Assembly: GCF_016756595.1 (NCBI RefSeq)
Contig: NZ_AP023257.1
Location: forward strand, 5,596,001 to 5,660,000
From: Mesorhizobium sp. L-2-11
GTDB taxonomy: Bacteria; Pseudomonadota; Alphaproteobacteria; Rhizobiales; Rhizobiaceae
Length of the DNA: 64,000 bases
Reading direction: 5' to 3'
Part shown: piece after piece, positions 45,943-55,105 of the stretch
Layout of the letters: the number at the start of each line of letters is the position of its first letter
Numbering within the stretch: position 1 is the first letter of the stretch
The notes under the pieces: generated by a model
Seen by the model: the letters and a program-made list of their open reading frames with translations, nothing else
What the model was told of the DNA's origin: nothing
Databases searched by the model: none
Program-made: the position numbers and the translations under genes

Positions 45943-45974
45943 GCCGGCTGGCCCGCAGCAGCGGGCCAGCCGGC
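45943..45974 (-). promoter_or_regulatory. Strong intra-operon hairpin after the binding-protein gene
   Basis: GCCGGCTGGCCCGC (45943-45956), loop AGCA, and GCGGGCCAGCCGGC (45961-45974): a perfect 14-bp GC-rich stem with a 4-base loop, starting 11 bases after the binding-protein stop. No U tract follows, so it more likely protects the 5' message and lowers downstream expression than terminates fully. Confidence 0.65.
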
Positions 45975-45984
45975 CGCCAGGACT

Positions 45985-47430
45985 TTAGCCTAGCCCGGCT
46001 TCCCTAAGCTGACCGTCGACGCTGGTGGCCAGCATGTCGAGGCCTTCGTCGACCGGCACTTCCTTGGCCACCATCTTCTGCAGCGTCGCCGCCCATTCGG
46101 TGGTCAGATCGAAGAACAGCGGCTGCGGGGTGAACTTGATGCTGGCGCCGGGTGCCGAGACGTCGAACATCTCGACATAGCCCGGATAGCTCTTGTTCAG
46201 CCTCTCGCGGAACATCTGGTCGTTCCAGACCGACTGACGGACCGGATTGACGAAGTCCATCTTGGTTGCACCGAACAGTGCATGCTCGGGCCCGGATGCC
46301 CATTGCATGAAGTACCAGGTGGCGTCCTTGTCCTTGGAGAAGTTGGACATCGACAGCGACCAGATCCAGATATTTGGCGTCGGCGCCTTGGCGGCGGGAT
46401 TGGCCTTGAAGGCGGAAAAGGCGAGCTTGCCGGCCATCTTGTTGTCGCCGCCATTCATGAAGTAGCCGAGGATGTCGGCGTCGTAGATCATTGCAGAGGC
46501 GCCGGCGCCAAGATCGGTGCCGACCTGATACCAGGTGTAGGTCGACCAGTCCTTGGGGCCGCTCTCCTGGATCATCTGGACCCACTGCTTGTGGAAGGCC
46601 TTGGATTCGGCGGTGTTCATCGCGGCCGACAATTTGCCGTCGGCTGAAACGTTCAGGTCCTTCTGGTCAAAGTTGGCGTAAGCCGACAGGAAGCCGGGAT
46701 GGATCGTCGCCCAGGAACGCGAGCCGCGCACACCGATGCCGTAGACGCCGCCACCGACATCCTTGGTCAGCTTGGCCGCCGTAGCGACCATCTCGTCCAT
46801 ATTGCCGGGAACGCTGACCCCGACCTTGTCGAACATGCCCTTATTGTAGGTGATGTTGTTCTGTTCGAAGCCCCACGGAATGCACCACTGCTTGGCGTCG
46901 TCGGAACCGAGCACGCCGCCGGGCTGGCCGTTCCACGCGCAGGACTTCCTGACACCGGGCAGGAAGTCGTCCCAGGCATAGTTCACATTGGTCTTGGTCG
47001 GATCCTTGATCCATTCGTTGAGATCGGTGATCCAGCCGGCCGGGCCGTAAGTCCAGGTCATGTAGGCGCCGGTCATGAAGGCATCGTATTCGGGCGAGCT
47101 GGCCGACAGCGCAGCGGTGACCTTGTCGAAATAGACGTCTTCCGGAAACACGTCATAGACGACTTCCATGCCGGTCAGCTTCTTGAAGTTTTCAAGGTTG
47201 GCGATCATCGCATCCGCGTAAGGATGCTTGTTGAGCAAGAGCTTGATGGTCTTGCCCTTGTGCGCCTGCCAGTCGAAATCCGCCGCCAGCGCCTGGGTCT
47301 GCCCCAGATTGAGCAGCGTTCCGGCCGTGCCGACGGCAAGGCCCATCGCGCCAAGGCCCTTGATCAGCCCACGACGATCGACTTGTCCGCGCAGGAACGC
47401 ATCGATCAGGTCTTTTTCTTTCTCATGCAT
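45985..47430 (-). CDS. Polyol ABC transporter substrate-binding protein (GlpV-like)
   Basis: A 481-residue periplasmic binding protein of the SBP_bac_1 class. A Tat-like signal (VDRRGLIKGLGAMGLAVGTAG) covers about residues 17-48. The mature chain has IKLLLNKHPYADAMIANLENFKKLTG and GAYMTWTYGPAGWITDLNEWI. Length and architecture recall the GlpV protein of the Rhizobium glycerol importer, but the clustering with eryABCD suggests erythritol or a related polyol. It is first of the transporter genes after the eryD regulator, with an RBS-like GGAGGAG near the start. Confidence 0.88.
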   Translation of the reverse strand: MHEKEKDLIDAFLRGQVDRRGLIKGLGAMGLAVGTAGTLLNLGQTQALAADFDWQAHKGKTIKLLLNKHPYADAMIANLENFKKLTGMEVVYDVFPEDVYFDKVTAALSASSPEYDAFMTGAYMTWTYGPAGWITDLNEWIKDPTKTNVNYAWDDFLPGVRKSCAWNGQPGGVLGSDDAKQWCIPWGFEQNNITYNKGMFDKVGVSVPGNMDEMVATAAKLTKDVGGGVYGIGVRGSRSWATIHPGFLSAYANFDQKDLNVSADGKLSAAMNTAESKAFHKQWVQMIQESGPKDWSTYTWYQVGTDLGAGASAMIYDADILGYFMNGGDNKMAGKLAFSAFKANPAAKAPTPNIWIWSLSMSNFSKDKDATWYFMQWASGPEHALFGATKMDFVNPVRQSVWNDQMFRERLNKSYPGYVEMFDVSAPGASIKFTPQPLFFDLTTEWAATLQKMVAKEVPVDEGLDMLATSVDGQLREAGLG

Positions 47431-47474
47431 TTGTCTTCTCCTCCACAGGGTAGTTTCAATCGAATGGCTGCCGG

Positions 47475-48449
47475 CTACCCGACCGGCGTCTGCTCCACGA
47501 GTGATCGCGCCGTCTTCTCATCGGTGACCAGGCCCTTGAGATAGCGGCCCTCCAACACCGATTTGATGGCACGAACCTTCACCTTGCCGCCGGCAACGGC
47601 GACAATCCTGCGATTGCTGATGTCTTCGCGCGCCAGCGCCAGCGCCCGGTTGGAAAGCGTCGTCTCGACCGCTCTTCCAGCGTCATCGAAGAAATGGCCG
47701 AGCAGTTCGCCGACACCGCCGTTGCGGCGGATCTCCTCCATTTCGCCCTTCTCGATCATGCCGGTGGCGACCAGCGACGCCTCGCGCTCTGCGGTGCCGA
47801 TGCCGGCAATGAGCAGGTCGGCGGCCTTGCCGAGATCGAAGACCTCGCTGATGCCCTTCTGCCCGAGCAGCACGGTTCGATCCTCGACCGTGTTGGCGAA
47901 CATCGGCACCGGCATCACATAGGCTTCGGCGCCGGTCCGTTCGGCCAGGCGGTGAATGACGTCGTGCGGATTGGCCGAGAACTTGCGCGTCAGGCCGCCA
48001 AGCAGTGAGACGAAGCGGGTCTTTTCGGCCGAAATGCGCGGCAGATACTCCACGCAGGCGGCCAGTGTGCGGCCGTGACCGACGCCGATCAGCGTATCCT
48101 CGCCGCGTTCGATCTCACGCTTGAGAAATTGCGCGCCGGCAATGCCAAGCGCCTTGAGCGGCAGGTCTTCGCCATCGAAGTCGGGAACGACCTCGCAATA
48201 GTCGAGACCGTAGCGGCTGGACAAATCGTCTTCAAGCGCCACGCATTCCGACACTTCGCCGTCGATATAGACTTTGACCAGCCCCTCTTGATTGGCCTTG
48301 GTGATAAGGCGATGCGCCTTGAGGCTGGTCAGGCCAAGCCGCTTGGCGACCTCCGACTGGGTCAGGCCACCAGCATAATGAAGCCAGGCGGCACGCGTCG
48401 CCATACTGGTTTCATCGTCACGCAGGAGGCCGTTTCCAAAACCAACCAT
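47475..48449 (-). CDS. eryD: SorC-family regulator, probable EryD
   Basis: A 324-residue SorC regulator: HTH AWLHYAGGLTQSEVAKRLGLTSLKAHRLI (residues about 21-49), then a sugar-phosphate domain with GVGHGRTLAACVEYLP and VKVRAIKSVLEGRYLKGLVTDE. EryD represses the erythritol operon in Brucella and Rhizobium. It lies upstream of the transporter and catabolic genes on the same strand. A palindromic site 28 bases ahead of its start suggests autoregulation and control of the whole unit. Confidence 0.87.
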   Translation of the reverse strand: MVGFGNGLLRDDETSMATRAAWLHYAGGLTQSEVAKRLGLTSLKAHRLITKANQEGLVKVYIDGEVSECVALEDDLSSRYGLDYCEVVPDFDGEDLPLKALGIAGAQFLKREIERGEDTLIGVGHGRTLAACVEYLPRISAEKTRFVSLLGGLTRKFSANPHDVIHRLAERTGAEAYVMPVPMFANTVEDRTVLLGQKGISEVFDLGKAADLLIAGIGTAEREASLVATGMIEKGEMEEIRRNGGVGELLGHFFDDAGRAVETTLSNRALALAREDISNRRIVAVAGGKVKVRAIKSVLEGRYLKGLVTDEKTARSLVEQTPVG

Positions 48450-48899
48450 TTCCGCCCTAAGATATTTTTATCAGTTGGTGCAAAATTTTTCACAAGCCGC
48501 CGCCGGAGTCAAGCGCCGCGTGGTTCAAATCACGGCAAGGGCCAAAATTCGGCCCGCTGAAGAGCGATCGTGAGGTTAGCGCCCGTTTGAAGCGCCATGC
48601 CTATCGACCTGAAGGGCAAAGGCTGAACGGCTCGCTAGTCGAAACCAGTTGCATTGGTGCTAAGGCCTGCTCCGGTCCGCTGAGCGCACAACTGGGCTGG
48701 CCGACGCCAGACGCCGTTTTGCTGACAATCCGCTGCCTGCCGAAACGGCGGGCCTCGCTTGCGGATCAGGCGGATTCGGGCACATAAGGCCAGGCGCAGA
48801 GACGTATCGATCTTCGCTTCACGAGAGCTACAATAATTCTTCACAAACGGCTATCTATCCTGGTGACAGGGGTTTGGTTCGAGTCACGAGGGGCGCGGC
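48450..48899. other. 450-bp intergenic region between eryD and the SWIM gene
   Basis: The left end has the dyad GTGCAAAATTTTTCAC at 48478-48493, likely an EryD-type operator, next to an AT-rich stretch (GATATTTTTATC at 48461-48472). The remaining 400 bases show no convincing gene or stable hairpin. Confidence 0.5.
48478..48493. promoter_or_regulatory. Palindromic operator upstream of eryD
   Basis: GTGCAAAATTTTTCAC reads as GTG-N-AAAA-TTTT-N-CAC, symmetric except for one pair, 28 bases before the eryD start and overlapping the probable promoter. SorC regulators bind such dyads. Confidence 0.5.
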
Positions 48900-50300
48900 T
48901 TGGAATTCGATTTGAAGACCATTGAGGCGCTTGCTCCCGATCAGGCGTCGCTGAGCGCTGCCTCCAAGCTGACCAAACGATCGAACTGGCCGCGGCTCGA
49001 AAAGAATGAGCAGCAGGCGCTCATCTGGGGCGAATGCCAGGGTTCCGGCTCCAATCCGTATCGCGTGGTGGTCGACACGGGCGATCACGGCTACAAATGC
49101 ACCTGCCCGTCGCGAAAATTCCCGTGCAAGCACACGCTGGCGCTGATGTGGATTGCCGCCACCGCGCCAGCCAGTTTTGCAGCCGCTGAATCGACGCCGG
49201 AATGGGTGAGTGACTGGCTTGGCCGGCGCAGGAAGACGACGCCACCGCCAGCGCAATTGCCATCCGGCGTGGCAGCCAAGAGCATCGATGAGGCTGCACG
49301 GACGGACGAGAGCGCCGCCGTCGAAGACGTTGCGGCGGTGGAGCGTCGTGAGGCAGCGCAGCGCAAGCGGGCCGAAGACACACGACAAGCAGTGTCGGCG
49401 GCGCTCGATGAACTCGACCAGTGGATCGCCGATCAGTTGCGGCTTGGTCTTTCCGGTTTTGTCGACGGCAGCAGCGACCGTTGCCGCCGGATTGCCGCGC
49501 GGCTGGTCGACATGAAGGCAACCGCGCTTGCCGGTCGCATTGACGAGATCCCAGCGCGGCTGATGGCGCTGCGCAGCGAAGAAAAACCGGATGCGGCGAT
49601 CCGCGAGCTTGGCAAGCTTGTGCTGTTGGCCAAGGCGTGGCGGGCGGCGCCCGACGATCCCGAGTTGAAGCGCCTCGTATCGACGTCTGAAACCCGCGAA
49701 CAGGTTCTGGCCAACCCCGACGCAAGACGGGTCGAAAGCTTCTGGGAAGTTCTGGGCGAGAAGATTGAGAGCCGCCGCGACGGTCTCGTCAGCCATTCGA
49801 CCTGGCTTCTAGATCTGAAGAGCACTACCCCGCAATTTGCCGTGCTGCTCGACTATTTTCCGGCTTCTGCCGGACGCCGGTCCAACGCTTTTGCACCGGG
49901 CGATCGTTTCGATGCCAAGCTGGTCTTCTATCCAGCCCGCAAACCGCTGCGCGCACTGGTGGCGGAACGCATGGGTGAAGTGATGTCCGGTGCATGGCCT
50001 GATTTCAGCTTGGGCGCTACAAAGGACCCACTCGCCGGGCATGCTTCCTATCAGGATGCAGCGCCTTGGATTACCGACTGTCCTCTCTTGCTGCCGCCTG
50101 GTGCGATCCTGGTCGATGACCGCGGCACAGGCTGGTGGCAGGCCGCGGACGATCCGCAAGGGATAGCCTTGCCGATCGCAGGCGCTGTCAATCAAACATT
50201 GCTCGGCCTCGACCTTGCGGCCACGGCAGCGCTCTGGGATGGCGCCCGGCTTGACCTTCTGGCGGCGCAAAGCGGATTCGGGAGACTTGACCTGTCGTGA
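48900..50300 (+). CDS. SWIM zinc finger protein (YehQ-like)
   Basis: A 466-residue protein with a SWIM zinc finger near the N-terminus: C67-x-C69-x6-C76-x-H78 (KCTCPSRKFPCKH), a fold for nucleic-acid or protein binding. The rest contains an acidic/alanine-rich helical stretch (about 125-170) and a beta-rich C-terminal half without a known motif. The start is a TTG at 48900. It opens a five-gene cassette whose members resemble E. coli YehQ, YehL, YehM and YehP. Its stop overlaps the start of the next gene by 4 bases. Confidence 0.82.
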   Translation: MEFDLKTIEALAPDQASLSAASKLTKRSNWPRLEKNEQQALIWGECQGSGSNPYRVVVDTGDHGYKCTCPSRKFPCKHTLALMWIAATAPASFAAAESTPEWVSDWLGRRRKTTPPPAQLPSGVAAKSIDEAARTDESAAVEDVAAVERREAAQRKRAEDTRQAVSAALDELDQWIADQLRLGLSGFVDGSSDRCRRIAARLVDMKATALAGRIDEIPARLMALRSEEKPDAAIRELGKLVLLAKAWRAAPDDPELKRLVSTSETREQVLANPDARRVESFWEVLGEKIESRRDGLVSHSTWLLDLKSTTPQFAVLLDYFPASAGRRSNAFAPGDRFDAKLVFYPARKPLRALVAERMGEVMSGAWPDFSLGATKDPLAGHASYQDAAPWITDCPLLLPPGAILVDDRGTGWWQAADDPQGIALPIAGAVNQTLLGLDLAATAALWDGARLDLLAAQSGFGRLDLS

Positions 50301-51742
50301 ACGAGGGCGAGCAAACAGGCCTGGCGACAATGCGCGATTGCTGGATCACCGGCGGAGCCAGTTTCGATCTGGCTCCAACCGCCTGGAAGACAATCGCCGA
50401 CGATGCAAGTGCCGACGAGCAGGAGCGCCGGCTCCTGGCAATCGCAGCACAGGCGCTGGACGTCGCCCTGCGGCCTGCGGCGCCGAAGACGCTCAAGCGC
50501 CGGCCGCCGCTGCCCAGGCTTGCGCTCCCTATGCTGCCGGAGCGGTTGCGGCCGCTGTCGAGAGCCGCTCTGAAACACGCCGCCGACGCGAGACGCAAGA
50601 CGCGCGTGGTGACGCTTATCGCCAGCCGCGGCTTTGTCCTCCATCCGATGGACTGGATGCCCGTCGCGTCGGATCAGAACAGTCCGGACGTCTACGCTCC
50701 CTGGATCGACTGGCAAGCAAGCCTGGACGGGGAGAGACATGCCCCGCAAGAGAAACTGACGGCGGAAAATTGGGATGAGTTCTATCCCGCCGCGCGACGC
50801 ATCGCGCTGGCAGAGATGCGCCGCAGTGAACCGGCTTCGGCTCGACTGCTGGTTGAGGCCAAGGCATCGGGCGAGCCCGCCGAGGCCAGGCTTGCGCTCG
50901 TCGAGCTCATGCGCTTCGGCCTGAATCCTGAGGACGCGCCGTTCCTTAAAAGCCTCTCCGCCGACAGGTCCGGCAAGGTGCGTGAACTGGCTGGCCGGCT
51001 GCTGGCAAGGCTGGGGGAGCACGGCCGTTCAATCGATGGCGGACCGGATGATGCCGCAGCTGAACTCGCCGCTTTCATCAGCGAAGGCAAATCCGGCTTC
51101 ATCCGCCGCCGCAGCATCTACACGCCGGCGAAATTGAAATCGCCGGCGCAGGAAAAGCGTCGAGCTGAATTGTTCGAGACCTGCAATCTGGTCGACCTGG
51201 CCGCACGGTTCAGTGCTAGCGAACCTGAGTTCATAGGAGCCTGGCAATTCGGCGCCGACAACAACGCTGACATCCTGATCGCACGAATGGTCGCCGCCTC
51301 GGGGAGCGACGCCACGGTGACGCATATGGCGGACGCACTTGTCGCCGATGGCGGCAAGCCAGCGCTGTTCGTACTGCACCTCACGCCGCGCCTGGACAGT
51401 CGCAGAAAACGAGCCCTGGTCCGGATGATCCTCAAGCAAGCGAATTACCTCAACGCGATCAATCTGGCGGAAGGCATTGATGCTGGCTGGCTGGAATGGG
51501 ACGATCTTTCGAATGGATCGGCTCTTGCGGCGCTGCGTTCCGCCGTTGCGGGAAACGACGACGCCATGCGCCGGGGCGCCGACGATATGCTGGAAACGAT
51601 CGGCTTCCTCGCCACGGCGACCACAGCGGCAAAATTGATCGACGAGGTCGTCGCAGCCGGCATGCCTCCCGCAGCCCCATCACTCAGTGTCCTGGGTCTC
51701 AACGCGGCGCTGGCCGAACATCAATCTAGAACCGACACATGA
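50297..51742 (+). CDS. DUF5691-like helical repeat protein of the MoxR-VWA cassette
   Basis: A 481-residue protein of unknown function. Residues about 190-260 and 360-470 are alpha-helical with HEAT-like spacing (ARLALVELMRFGLNPEDAPFLKSL, GKVRELAGRLLARLGE), consistent with a scaffold. It begins with a GTG overlapping the SWIM gene stop. I match it to DUF5691 from its place between SWIM and MoxR genes and its FVLHPMDWMP segment; that family name needs a profile search. Confidence 0.65.
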   Translation: MNEGEQTGLATMRDCWITGGASFDLAPTAWKTIADDASADEQERRLLAIAAQALDVALRPAAPKTLKRRPPLPRLALPMLPERLRPLSRAALKHAADARRKTRVVTLIASRGFVLHPMDWMPVASDQNSPDVYAPWIDWQASLDGERHAPQEKLTAENWDEFYPAARRIALAEMRRSEPASARLLVEAKASGEPAEARLALVELMRFGLNPEDAPFLKSLSADRSGKVRELAGRLLARLGEHGRSIDGGPDDAAAELAAFISEGKSGFIRRRSIYTPAKLKSPAQEKRRAELFETCNLVDLAARFSASEPEFIGAWQFGADNNADILIARMVAASGSDATVTHMADALVADGGKPALFVLHLTPRLDSRRKRALVRMILKQANYLNAINLAEGIDAGWLEWDDLSNGSALAALRSAVAGNDDAMRRGADDMLETIGFLATATTAAKLIDEVVAAGMPPAAPSLSVLGLNAALAEHQSRTDT

Positions 51743-51760
51743 TCAATCCGGAGAATTCAT

Positions 51761-52840
51761 ATGAACGCTGCCATCCGTCTCCCGGTCGAGCAGGCCTATG
51801 CCTCTGAATTGCAGGCGCTGGCGCGCGGTGACGACAGGCAAAAGCCTGCCGGCTGGAGCCTCTCGCCACAGGCTGTGCTGACTTATCTGCTGGGCGGGAA
51901 GGCCGGTGACGGCACGCCGGTAACGCCAAAATATGTCGGTCGCCGCCAACTGATGGAGACCGCGGTGGCAACGCTCGCCACCGACCGCGCATTGTTGCTG
52001 CTCGGCGTTCCCGGAACGGCCAAGTCCTGGGTGTCGGAACATCTGGCCGCCGCCATTATGGGCGACTCGACGCTGATCGTGCAGTGCACGGCCGGCACCG
52101 ACGAGAACCAGATCCGCTATGGCTGGAACTATGCACAACTTCTGGCAAAGGGCCCGAGCCAGGAAGCATTGGTGCCGACGCCGCTCTACCGCGCTATGCA
52201 GACCGGCAAGCTCTGCCGGCTCGAGGAACTGACGCGCATGGGCTCGGATGTGCAAGACACGCTGATCACCGTACTTTCCGAAAAGATGATGCCGATCCCG
52301 GAATTGAACACGTCGATTTATGCCCAGCGCGGCTTCAACATCATCGCCACGGCAAACAACCGGGACAAAGGTGTGAATGAACTCTCCTCGGCACTCAAGC
52401 GTCGTTTCAATGTCGTGGTGCTGCCATTGCCGGAAGACATGGCTGAAGAGGTGGCGATCGTCTCCAAGCGGGTCGATGAGATGGCCGGCGGGCTCGACCT
52501 GCCGGTGCCGAAAAATGTTGGCGAGGAGATAGCCCGGGTATTGACCATCTTCCGTGAATTGCGGGCCGGTGCGACCGCCGACGGCAAGGTGACGCTGAAG
52601 ACGCCCTCGGGCTCGCTGTCGACCGCCGAGGCGATCGCGACGATGGTTGGCGGGCTGAGCCAGGCGGCGTGGTTCGACAGCGGCAAGCTCGGCGCCGAAG
52701 GTCTCGCCGCCAGCCTTGTCGGCGCGATCGTGAAAGACCCGGTTCAGGACAAGGCAGTGCTTGAGGAATATCTGGAAACAGTGCTCAAGAAGCGGCCCGA
52801 CTATGCCGGCTACTATGCGGCCTTGAACGCAGCGATCTGA
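51761..52840 (+). CDS. MoxR-type AAA+ ATPase (YehL subfamily)
   Basis: A 359-residue AAA+ ATPase. Walker A is GVPGTAKS (82-89), the Walker B segment reads LCRLEEL (151-157) with Glu-Glu where Asp-Glu is usual, sensor 1 is IIATANNR (194-201) and the arginine finger region is LKRRF (212-216). MoxR ATPases act as chaperones that mature or remodel partner complexes, usually with a VWA protein, as here. The YehL subfamily is one of the recognised MoxR groups. It lies 18 bases after the previous gene and 6 before the next. Confidence 0.9.
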   Translation: MNAAIRLPVEQAYASELQALARGDDRQKPAGWSLSPQAVLTYLLGGKAGDGTPVTPKYVGRRQLMETAVATLATDRALLLLGVPGTAKSWVSEHLAAAIMGDSTLIVQCTAGTDENQIRYGWNYAQLLAKGPSQEALVPTPLYRAMQTGKLCRLEELTRMGSDVQDTLITVLSEKMMPIPELNTSIYAQRGFNIIATANNRDKGVNELSSALKRRFNVVVLPLPEDMAEEVAIVSKRVDEMAGGLDLPVPKNVGEEIARVLTIFRELRAGATADGKVTLKTPSGSLSTAEAIATMVGGLSQAAWFDSGKLGAEGLAASLVGAIVKDPVQDKAVLEEYLETVLKKRPDYAGYYAALNAAI

Positions 52841-52846
52841 CGCGCC

Positions 52847-55105
52847 ATGGGGCATAGCGACGTCGTCTATTTCGGCATACGCCATCACGGGCCGGGTTCC
52901 GCCGACAGCCTTGTGCAGGCATTGCTGGATTTGCAGCCGGTCGCGGTGCTGATCGAGGGGCCGATCGATGCCTCCGCGCTACTGCCGTTGCTGGCCCGCC
53001 CGGAGATGCAGCCGCCGGTAGCACTGCTTTGCTATCCGGAGGAGGATCCGGCTTCGACAAGCTTCTGGCCATTCGCCGAGTTCTCGCCGGAATATCAGGC
53101 GGTCCTTTGGTCCGTGGACAACAAGGCGGCGTTGCGCTTCATCGACCTGCCGTCGTCGGCGCGCTTCTCGGAACCGGCGGTCGACGGCGCGGAAAATGTC
53201 GATGCTGACGAAGCGAAGGAAGCAAGCGAGCGTGACGATGTGGCTCCGCATCGGCGTGATCCGATAGGCACGCTGGCCCGCGCCGCCGGCTATGAGGATG
53301 GCGAAAGCTGGTGGTCGGACATCATCGAGCAGAATCCGGAACCAGGCCCCATATTCGCGGCCATCTCCGACGCGATGATGACGCTGAGGGATGGCGAAGG
53401 CTCGATCGCGCAGTTCGAGGCCCAGCGCGAAGCGCATATGCGGCTCGAAATCGCTGCAGCGCGCAAGGAATTCGACGGACCTATCGCAGTCGTCTGCGGG
53501 GCGTGGCATGTGCCGGCACTGCAGGCGACACACACGCAGAAAAACGACCAAGCCCTGCTTAAGGGGATTGCAAGGCGCAAGAGCACGATGACATGGGCGC
53601 CGTGGACGGGACCGCGTCTGGCGCTGGGCTACGGCTATGGCGCGGGCGTCGTCGCACCCGGCTGGTGCAAGCATCTGTGGCGCACGCGCGGCCGGCGCGA
53701 TACAGCAACCTTGTGGCTTGCAATGATTGCAGCGGTGCTGCGGGTGAAGGGTCACTTGGTCTCGACCGCTTCGCTGATCGAAGCGGAGCGGCTCGCCCGC
53801 ACGCTCGCCGCAATTCGCGAGCGGCCGAAACCTGGGTTTGAGGAATTGCGCGACGCCGCCATTGCGGCTCTGTTCAATGGCGAAGCGTTGCTGTGGGCCC
53901 TGGTCGAGGCCGAGCTGCTTCTGGGTGCGGACGTCGGCGAAATTCCACCCGACACGCCGTTGGCGCCGTTGATCGAGGATCTGCAGCGCAACCAGAAGGC
54001 GGCGCGGCTGAAACCTGAAGCGCTGGAGCGGGAACTATCCGTCGACCTGCGAAGCGACAGCGGGCTGTTTCGTTCGACATTGCTGCATCGGCTGAACGTG
54101 CTTGGCGTGCATTGGGGCAAGTTGACGGACGCCGGTCGCAGCCGTGGCACTTTCCGCGAGCGGTGGACCCTGGCCTGGGAGCCGGAATATGCCGTTCGCC
54201 TGGTGGAGAACCTGATCTACGGGCCGACCATCGAAAAGGCTGCCAACGGCCGCCTGATCCAGATGATCGAAGCCGCAGCAACCCTCGATACGCTTGCGGC
54301 ACTGGTCCAGGGCGCCATCACGGCAGGCCTGTCGGAAGCATCGACGGCCGGTCTCGCGGCCCTGGAGGCGCGCGCGGCGCGCAGCAGCGAATGCCTGGAG
54401 ATTCTGGCCTCGGTGCCGCCGCTCGCCGATATCATCCGCTATGGCGAGGCCCGCAAAACGGAGACGAACCGGCTTTCCGGCCTCATGGAGCGGCTGATCG
54501 TCGAAGGTGCGATCGCGCTTCCCTATGCGGCACGCGACCTGGATGAGCAGGCCGCCGCGACGCTGGCTAGCGCGATGCGCAAGGCCGATGAGGCGATCAG
54601 GCTGGTCGAGCCCGGGGAAGACGTGCTGAATGGATGGCGCAACGGGCTGGCTGCCGTGCTGGAGGGGTCGCAGGCGACGGCGCTGCTGGCCGGATGCGCC
54701 GCGCACCTGCTCTACGAAGCCGGCCGCCTGTCCGCCGAAGCCGCAGCCGGGCTGCTCGGGCGACGCCTGTCGCCGGGCACGCCGGTCGCCGAGGCGGCGG
54801 GGTTCTTCGAGGGCTTCTTCAGCACAGCCGGTCAACGGCTGATCTATGACGAAGGTCTGCGCGGCGCGGTCGATTCCTGGCTCAAATCTCTCGACGAAGA
54901 TGCTTTCATAGCGCACCTGCCATTGCTGCGCCGCGTCTTTTCCAATCTGGACAGCATGGAGCGCCGGCGGCTAATCGAAGCGGTTCTCGGCCGCGCCGCG
55001 CGCTTGCCGGCTGGCTTGACGCCGACGCCGGATGGCGGCGAGGCATGGCGCCGACACCTGGAACGGCTTGGACCATTGCTCATGGGAGGAAACGGCAATG
55101 GATGA
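52847..55105 (+). CDS. DUF5682 family protein (YehM-like)
   Basis: A 752-residue protein opening VVYFGIRHHGPGSADSL (His 13-14) and LIEGPIDASALLPLL (Glu 37), with VCGAWHVPAL near residues 216-225. These His/Glu motifs resemble the GxxH-type signatures of TIKI/TraB/EreA-like hydrolases, so an esterase- or peptidase-like domain is possible at the N-terminus; this is inference. The remainder is mostly helical. It belongs to the DUF5682 family, found with MoxR and VWA genes. The VWA gene overlaps its end by 8 bases. Confidence 0.82.
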   Translation: MGHSDVVYFGIRHHGPGSADSLVQALLDLQPVAVLIEGPIDASALLPLLARPEMQPPVALLCYPEEDPASTSFWPFAEFSPEYQAVLWSVDNKAALRFIDLPSSARFSEPAVDGAENVDADEAKEASERDDVAPHRRDPIGTLARAAGYEDGESWWSDIIEQNPEPGPIFAAISDAMMTLRDGEGSIAQFEAQREAHMRLEIAAARKEFDGPIAVVCGAWHVPALQATHTQKNDQALLKGIARRKSTMTWAPWTGPRLALGYGYGAGVVAPGWCKHLWRTRGRRDTATLWLAMIAAVLRVKGHLVSTASLIEAERLARTLAAIRERPKPGFEELRDAAIAALFNGEALLWALVEAELLLGADVGEIPPDTPLAPLIEDLQRNQKAARLKPEALERELSVDLRSDSGLFRSTLLHRLNVLGVHWGKLTDAGRSRGTFRERWTLAWEPEYAVRLVENLIYGPTIEKAANGRLIQMIEAAATLDTLAALVQGAITAGLSEASTAGLAALEARAARSSECLEILASVPPLADIIRYGEARKTETNRLSGLMERLIVEGAIALPYAARDLDEQAAATLASAMRKADEAIRLVEPGEDVLNGWRNGLAAVLEGSQATALLAGCAAHLLYEAGRLSAEAAAGLLGRRLSPGTPVAEAAGFFEGFFSTAGQRLIYDEGLRGAVDSWLKSLDEDAFIAHLPLLRRVFSNLDSMERRRLIEAVLGRAARLPAGLTPTPDGGEAWRRHLERLGPLLMGGNGNG

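Noticed and set aside
48587..48844. Short open frames on both strands in the eryD-SWIM spacer
   Set aside because: No RBS, no similarity pattern and biased composition. Treated as non-coding.
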